From Rhizobiales bacterium IMCC20636 (GTDB lineage Bacteria; Pseudomonadota; Alphaproteobacteria; Rhizobiales; GCA-2746425), in the NCBI GenBank assembly GCA_016865015.1, contig CP018226.1, forward strand, positions 527,001 to 591,000: a DNA stretch of 64,000 nt. Reading direction: 5' to 3'. This document shows positions 61,218 to 64,000 of the stretch, piece after piece. Position 1 is the first letter of the stretch, and every line of letters starts with the position of its first letter. The position numbers and the translations under genes are program-made. The notes under the pieces were generated by a model, which was given only the letters and a program-made list of their open reading frames with translations, was not told where the DNA came from and searched no databases.

Positions 61218-62243
61218 TCAAGACTGTCCGGAAATATCACGCAGGGATGATCGTTCGACAATTTTTGTATCGATGCTGATGTTTTGAGCGGGTGCTCTGT
61301 CTCGCGCCATTTTTATGATCAGGCGCGCAGCCTCCCGGCCCATGCGGCGGTGGGGCACATGCACAGTGGTGAGACCGGGCTCGACGGCTTCCGCCAGATC
61401 AATGTCATCGAACCCCACGACTGATACATCATCGGGGACGGTCAGTCCCGCGTCCCGGACTGCTTTCAGAGCTCCGGCCGCCTGAACATCATTGCCACAA
61501 ATTATGGCTGTTGGCGGCGGGTCCAACCTGAGAAGCTGTCGCGCTGCGGTCTTGCCTTGCTCGATTGTGTATTTCGCCTCAACCAGATATGGCGGCTGCA
61601 AGGTCAAACCGTGCTGCTTCATGGCGTCAGACACGCCATGGATGCGCTCACTCGCTCTATCATTACCCTTGGTAATTCCGCCAATCATGGCGATATGGCG
61701 GTGGCCGTGTCCGATCACATGCATTGCCATGTCATAGGCTGCCTGATGGTTGTCAAATCCCACATTGCAGTATGGGGAGTTCGGGGCTGAGGTCCACATC
61801 AGAACAAAGGGAACGCGTCTTGCCTTCAGGAATTCATAAGTTTCCTCTGGACGTTCCTGACCAATCAACACAAGGCCGTCCACACCGCGTCCTAAAAGTG
61901 CCCTGATCTGCTGGGCTTCCTTTTCCGGATCATATTGGGATGTGGCCACCAGAAGCGTAATGCCGGACAAGGACAGTTCTTCCTGAAGAAATTGAAGACC
62001 TCTTGCAAAGATTGCACTTTCCATTGTTGGAATGATGGCGCCCACTGTGTTGGTGCGGTTCGATGCCAGAGCCATGCCGCCGAAATGCGGCGTATAGCCC
62101 AAATCCGCGATGGCCGCTTCCACACGCAGTTTTGTCGAGTCGCGCACTTGAGCCGGCAGATTGAGACAGCGTGACACGGTCGCTGTCGAAACACCGGCCA
62201 GGCGGGCTACATCGTCAAGAGTGGGCAGGTTGATGGTGTTCAT
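61218..62243 (-). CDS. LacI-family transcriptional regulator
   Basis: 341 residues. The helix-turn-helix TLDDVARLAGVSTATVSRCL is at about 8-27 with the hinge after it, followed by a periplasmic-binding-protein-like sensor domain (about 60-330). It is related to GntR (gluconate) and sugar-type repressors, with IGGITKGNDRASERIHG near 195. It is divergent from the TRAP operon, with two LacI-type operators in the intergenic region, so it is the probable repressor of that operon. The ligand may be a sugar acid that the TRAP system imports. Confidence 0.93.
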   Translation of the reverse strand: MNTINLPTLDDVARLAGVSTATVSRCLNLPAQVRDSTKLRVEAAIADLGYTPHFGGMALASNRTNTVGAIIPTMESAIFARGLQFLQEELSLSGITLLVATSQYDPEKEAQQIRALLGRGVDGLVLIGQERPEETYEFLKARRVPFVLMWTSAPNSPYCNVGFDNHQAAYDMAMHVIGHGHRHIAMIGGITKGNDRASERIHGVSDAMKQHGLTLQPPYLVEAKYTIEQGKTAARQLLRLDPPPTAIICGNDVQAAGALKAVRDAGLTVPDDVSVVGFDDIDLAEAVEPGLTTVHVPHRRMGREAARLIIKMARDRAPAQNISIDTKIVERSSLRDISGQS

Positions 62244-62511
62244 AAGTTGAGACTCTAACCTTGCTGAGGGAACAAGTGAAGGTGGTTCGCTTGTGTCTCA
62301 TGGCTCTTTGGCAGGCCGGATAGTGCCAGGCCTTGCCACTGCACTGGGTCCAAATGGCGGAGTTCAGCGGATGGTTTTTGGTTCTGCGTGTTGCAACCAG
62401 CCTGAAAAATTCAGTGAATGTCTGGTGTGAAATACCCATTTTTTCAAACTGAAACCAGTCCTCACAGCATCAGGCAGCACCGCAAAGGGTTATTGAAATC
62501 TTCAATCTTTA

Positions 62512-62525
62512 TGTAAGCGCTTGCA
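62512..62525. promoter_or_regulatory. LacI-type operator O1 (TGTAAGCGCTTGCA)
   Basis: A near-perfect 14-bp palindrome around the CpG centre that LacI-family dimers recognise (AAGCGCTT core). Its centre is 22 bp from O2, close to two helical turns, on the TRAP side of the divergent region. Confidence 0.85.
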
Positions 62526-62533
62526 TTTCTAGA

Positions 62534-62547
62534 TGTAAGCGCTTACA
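62534..62547. promoter_or_regulatory. LacI-type operator O2 (TGTAAGCGCTTACA)
   Basis: A perfect 14-bp palindrome with the AAGCGCTT core, 47 bp before the first gene of the TRAP operon. Together with O1 it would occlude that promoter. Confidence 0.88.
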
Positions 62548-62593
62548 AATTCAAGTCAGCAGAAGGTTGCACGTTTGGGAGGACGTTCAAACT

Positions 62594-62800
62594 ATGACTC
62601 TTTTTACCAAGCAAATGCTCATCCTATCGCTCATTCTTTTCCTGATCTTTTTTACAAATGTCGGGTTTGGTGCCGCAGGGCTGGGTGAATTTCTGGGCGA
62701 TGTTCCCCAGATGCTGCTGCTGCTTGCGTCCGTATGCCTGTTTGTCATCGGCATTCTGCAATGTGAATCACAATCCAAGACAGTCGAGAAATCGGACTGA
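62594..62800 (+). CDS. Small membrane protein leading the TRAP operon
   Basis: 68 residues with two hydrophobic segments (about 8-28 MLILSLILFLIFFTNVGFG; 38-58 MLLLLASVCLFVIGIL), like a two-helix membrane protein. GGGAGGA lies 10 nt before the ATG at 62594; an in-frame ATG at 62567 is less likely. The TRAP binding-protein gene follows after 26 nt. It is too short for DctQ (four helices) and of unknown role; it may assist the TRAP system. Confidence 0.7.
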   Translation: MTLFTKQMLILSLILFLIFFTNVGFGAAGLGEFLGDVPQMLLLLASVCLFVIGILQCESQSKTVEKSD

Positions 62801-62826
62801 CATCAAAGTTAACCGGGAGGAATACA

Positions 62827-63981
62827 ATGAAATTAAGAAAACCAATCACCGAGATTGAGTCGCTTGAGCGACGGAATTTCATGAAGCTGGCTGCTGCAGG
62901 CAGCTTTACTGTGGCCGCTGTTGCAGGTGCTGCGGGAACCTTGTGGTCCTCTGATGCCATTGCACAGACCGCGAAGGAAGAGTCTGACCGCGAACGGGCA
63001 GCAGATCACATCATGACCATCGCTACGGCGTATGTGATGACAGCAGATCGCAGCTATCCGATCATGCAGCTTGATTTCAAGGAAAACATCCAGAACGCGA
63101 CCAATGGCAAAGTCTATGTCAAACTGGCTCCAGGCGGGCAGCTTGGTGCTGGTGGTGCACTGGTGCAAAAGGTGCAGGGTGGCACTATCCAGGCAGCTCA
63201 GCATTCGCTGTCAAACTTTGCGCCATTTGCGCCGGTGGTTGATCTGATCAACATGCCTTATCTGTGTGGATCCAATCAGCGTTTCGTGAATCTGGTGAAT
63301 TCCGATCACTGGAAAAACACGGTCAATCCACTGGTTGAAGCAAAAGGCTTCAAGCCGCTTTACTATGTGGTGATCGATCCGCGGGTTGTGGCCGTGCGCA
63401 AGGGCGGCGAAGGCCCCGTCAAAACGCCGTCAGACCTTGAAGGGTTGAAGTTCCGCGTTCCAGGTTCGAAGATGCTTCAGCAATATTACCGCATGGTGGG
63501 TGCCAACCCAACGCCGGTTGCATGGGGTGAAACACCTTCTGCGATCAAGCAGGGTGTTGCAGATGCGCTGGATCCTTCGGTTGGTGCGCTGTATGTCTTC
63601 GGCTTCAAGGACATCTTGAGCCATGTCACCTTCACCCGTGCGGTGCCGGACAGTCAGGTCTATTCCTGTAATGCCGAATGGTTCAACGGATTGCCTGCCG
63701 ATGTTCAGGAAGGCATTGAATTTGCCTCTGAAATCACCTCACAGCAGAACCTTGCCAAAGTGCCTGCGGCGCGTAACTTCGCGATGGCGGAACTTTCGAA
63801 ATCCGGTGTTGAATTCTATTCTCCAACGGCTGATGAACTGGCTGAATGGGAAGCTGCCGGCGGGTACCAGCGCAGCGAATGGGACAGCTTCAAAACCGAG
63901 CTGGCCGGTTCTATGGATGCCTTCGATCAGATGGTCGAGGCGGCTGGCACTCAGGGCCGATCCTATGTGCACGACGCCTAG
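62827..63981 (+). CDS. TRAP transporter substrate-binding protein (DctP type) with Tat signal
   Basis: 384 residues. A twin-arginine signal with ERRNFMKLAAAG, then the hydrophobic segment SFTVAAVAGAAGTLW, directs export of the folded protein. The mature part is DctP-like: LAPGGQLGAGGALVQKVQGG near 97-116 and the ligand Arg region near 200 (PSDLEGLKFRVPGSKMLQQYY). GGGAGGA precedes the ATG. It is preceded by the small membrane protein and lies behind two LacI operators; permeases are expected beyond the window's right edge. The ligand is not known. Confidence 0.9.
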   Translation: MKLRKPITEIESLERRNFMKLAAAGSFTVAAVAGAAGTLWSSDAIAQTAKEESDRERAADHIMTIATAYVMTADRSYPIMQLDFKENIQNATNGKVYVKLAPGGQLGAGGALVQKVQGGTIQAAQHSLSNFAPFAPVVDLINMPYLCGSNQRFVNLVNSDHWKNTVNPLVEAKGFKPLYYVVIDPRVVAVRKGGEGPVKTPSDLEGLKFRVPGSKMLQQYYRMVGANPTPVAWGETPSAIKQGVADALDPSVGALYVFGFKDILSHVTFTRAVPDSQVYSCNAEWFNGLPADVQEGIEFASEITSQQNLAKVPAARNFAMAELSKSGVEFYSPTADELAEWEAAGGYQRSEWDSFKTELAGSMDAFDQMVEAAGTQGRSYVHDA

Positions 63982-64000
63982 TCGGAGCCACTGAAGTCGG

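Overview
The window looks like a chromosomal segment of an alphaproteobacterium, probably a heterotrophic and possibly marine member of the Hyphomicrobiales. This rests on family content: many sugar ABC and TRAP importers with local GntR, ROK and LacI regulators, an AfuABC-type importer, MatB with a TRAP system and a MatR-like operator, DUF992, and curlin-repeat genes paired with CsgH-like genes. No rRNA, tRNA, CRISPR, phage or intact insertion sequence was recognised. Genes are densely packed, often with 1, 4 or 8 nt overlaps.

Layout. 1-990: GNAT-type protein cut by the left edge. 1207-11533: sugar-import locus (PfkB kinase, ABC ATPase broken by a stop codon, argininosuccinate-lyase-like enzyme, two permeases, binding protein), with a divergent ROK regulator and a large PIG-L deacetylase. 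11526-13223: DMT and TauE exporters. 13275-15720: phosphonate-side genes phnN, phnM and a DUF1045 gene. 15948-21222: inositol-monophosphatase-like enzyme followed by an AfuABC-type importer. 21276-23860: SulP transporter and an unknown secreted protein. 24089-34406: sugar-acid locus built around a GntR operator (enolase-superfamily dehydratase and two unknown proteins leftward; GntR, SDR, ABC importer, SGNH hydrolase and MFS rightward). 34401-43456: hexuronate and amino-sugar locus (nagA, GlcNAc-kinase-like, uxuB, uxaC, GntR; divergent: two Gfo/Idh dehydrogenases and uxuA).

43588-60684 holds the most unusual feature: five curlin-repeat genes and three CsgH-like genes in cassettes scattered among unrelated genes (hmgA; a malonate locus with matB, a TRAP importer and a matR-like gene; an ICMT-like methyltransferase; a lipoprotein; DUF992; LysR; a beta-barrel). 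Every curlin gene has the same 37-bp dyad 75-88 bp upstream. It is made of two 11-bp-phased half-site pairs that match the alphaproteobacterial LexA box GTTC-N7-GTTC in opposite orientations. No curli secretion gene (csgG, csgE, csgF) lies in the window. 60757-63981: rhodanese, LacI regulator and the start of a TRAP operon behind two LacI-type operators.

Functionally, most of the window imports and breaks down uncommon sugars, sugar acids, sugar phosphates and malonate, each locus with its own regulator and a recognisable palindromic operator. The curlin/CsgH array is a separate surface-fibre module, apparently under one common regulator.
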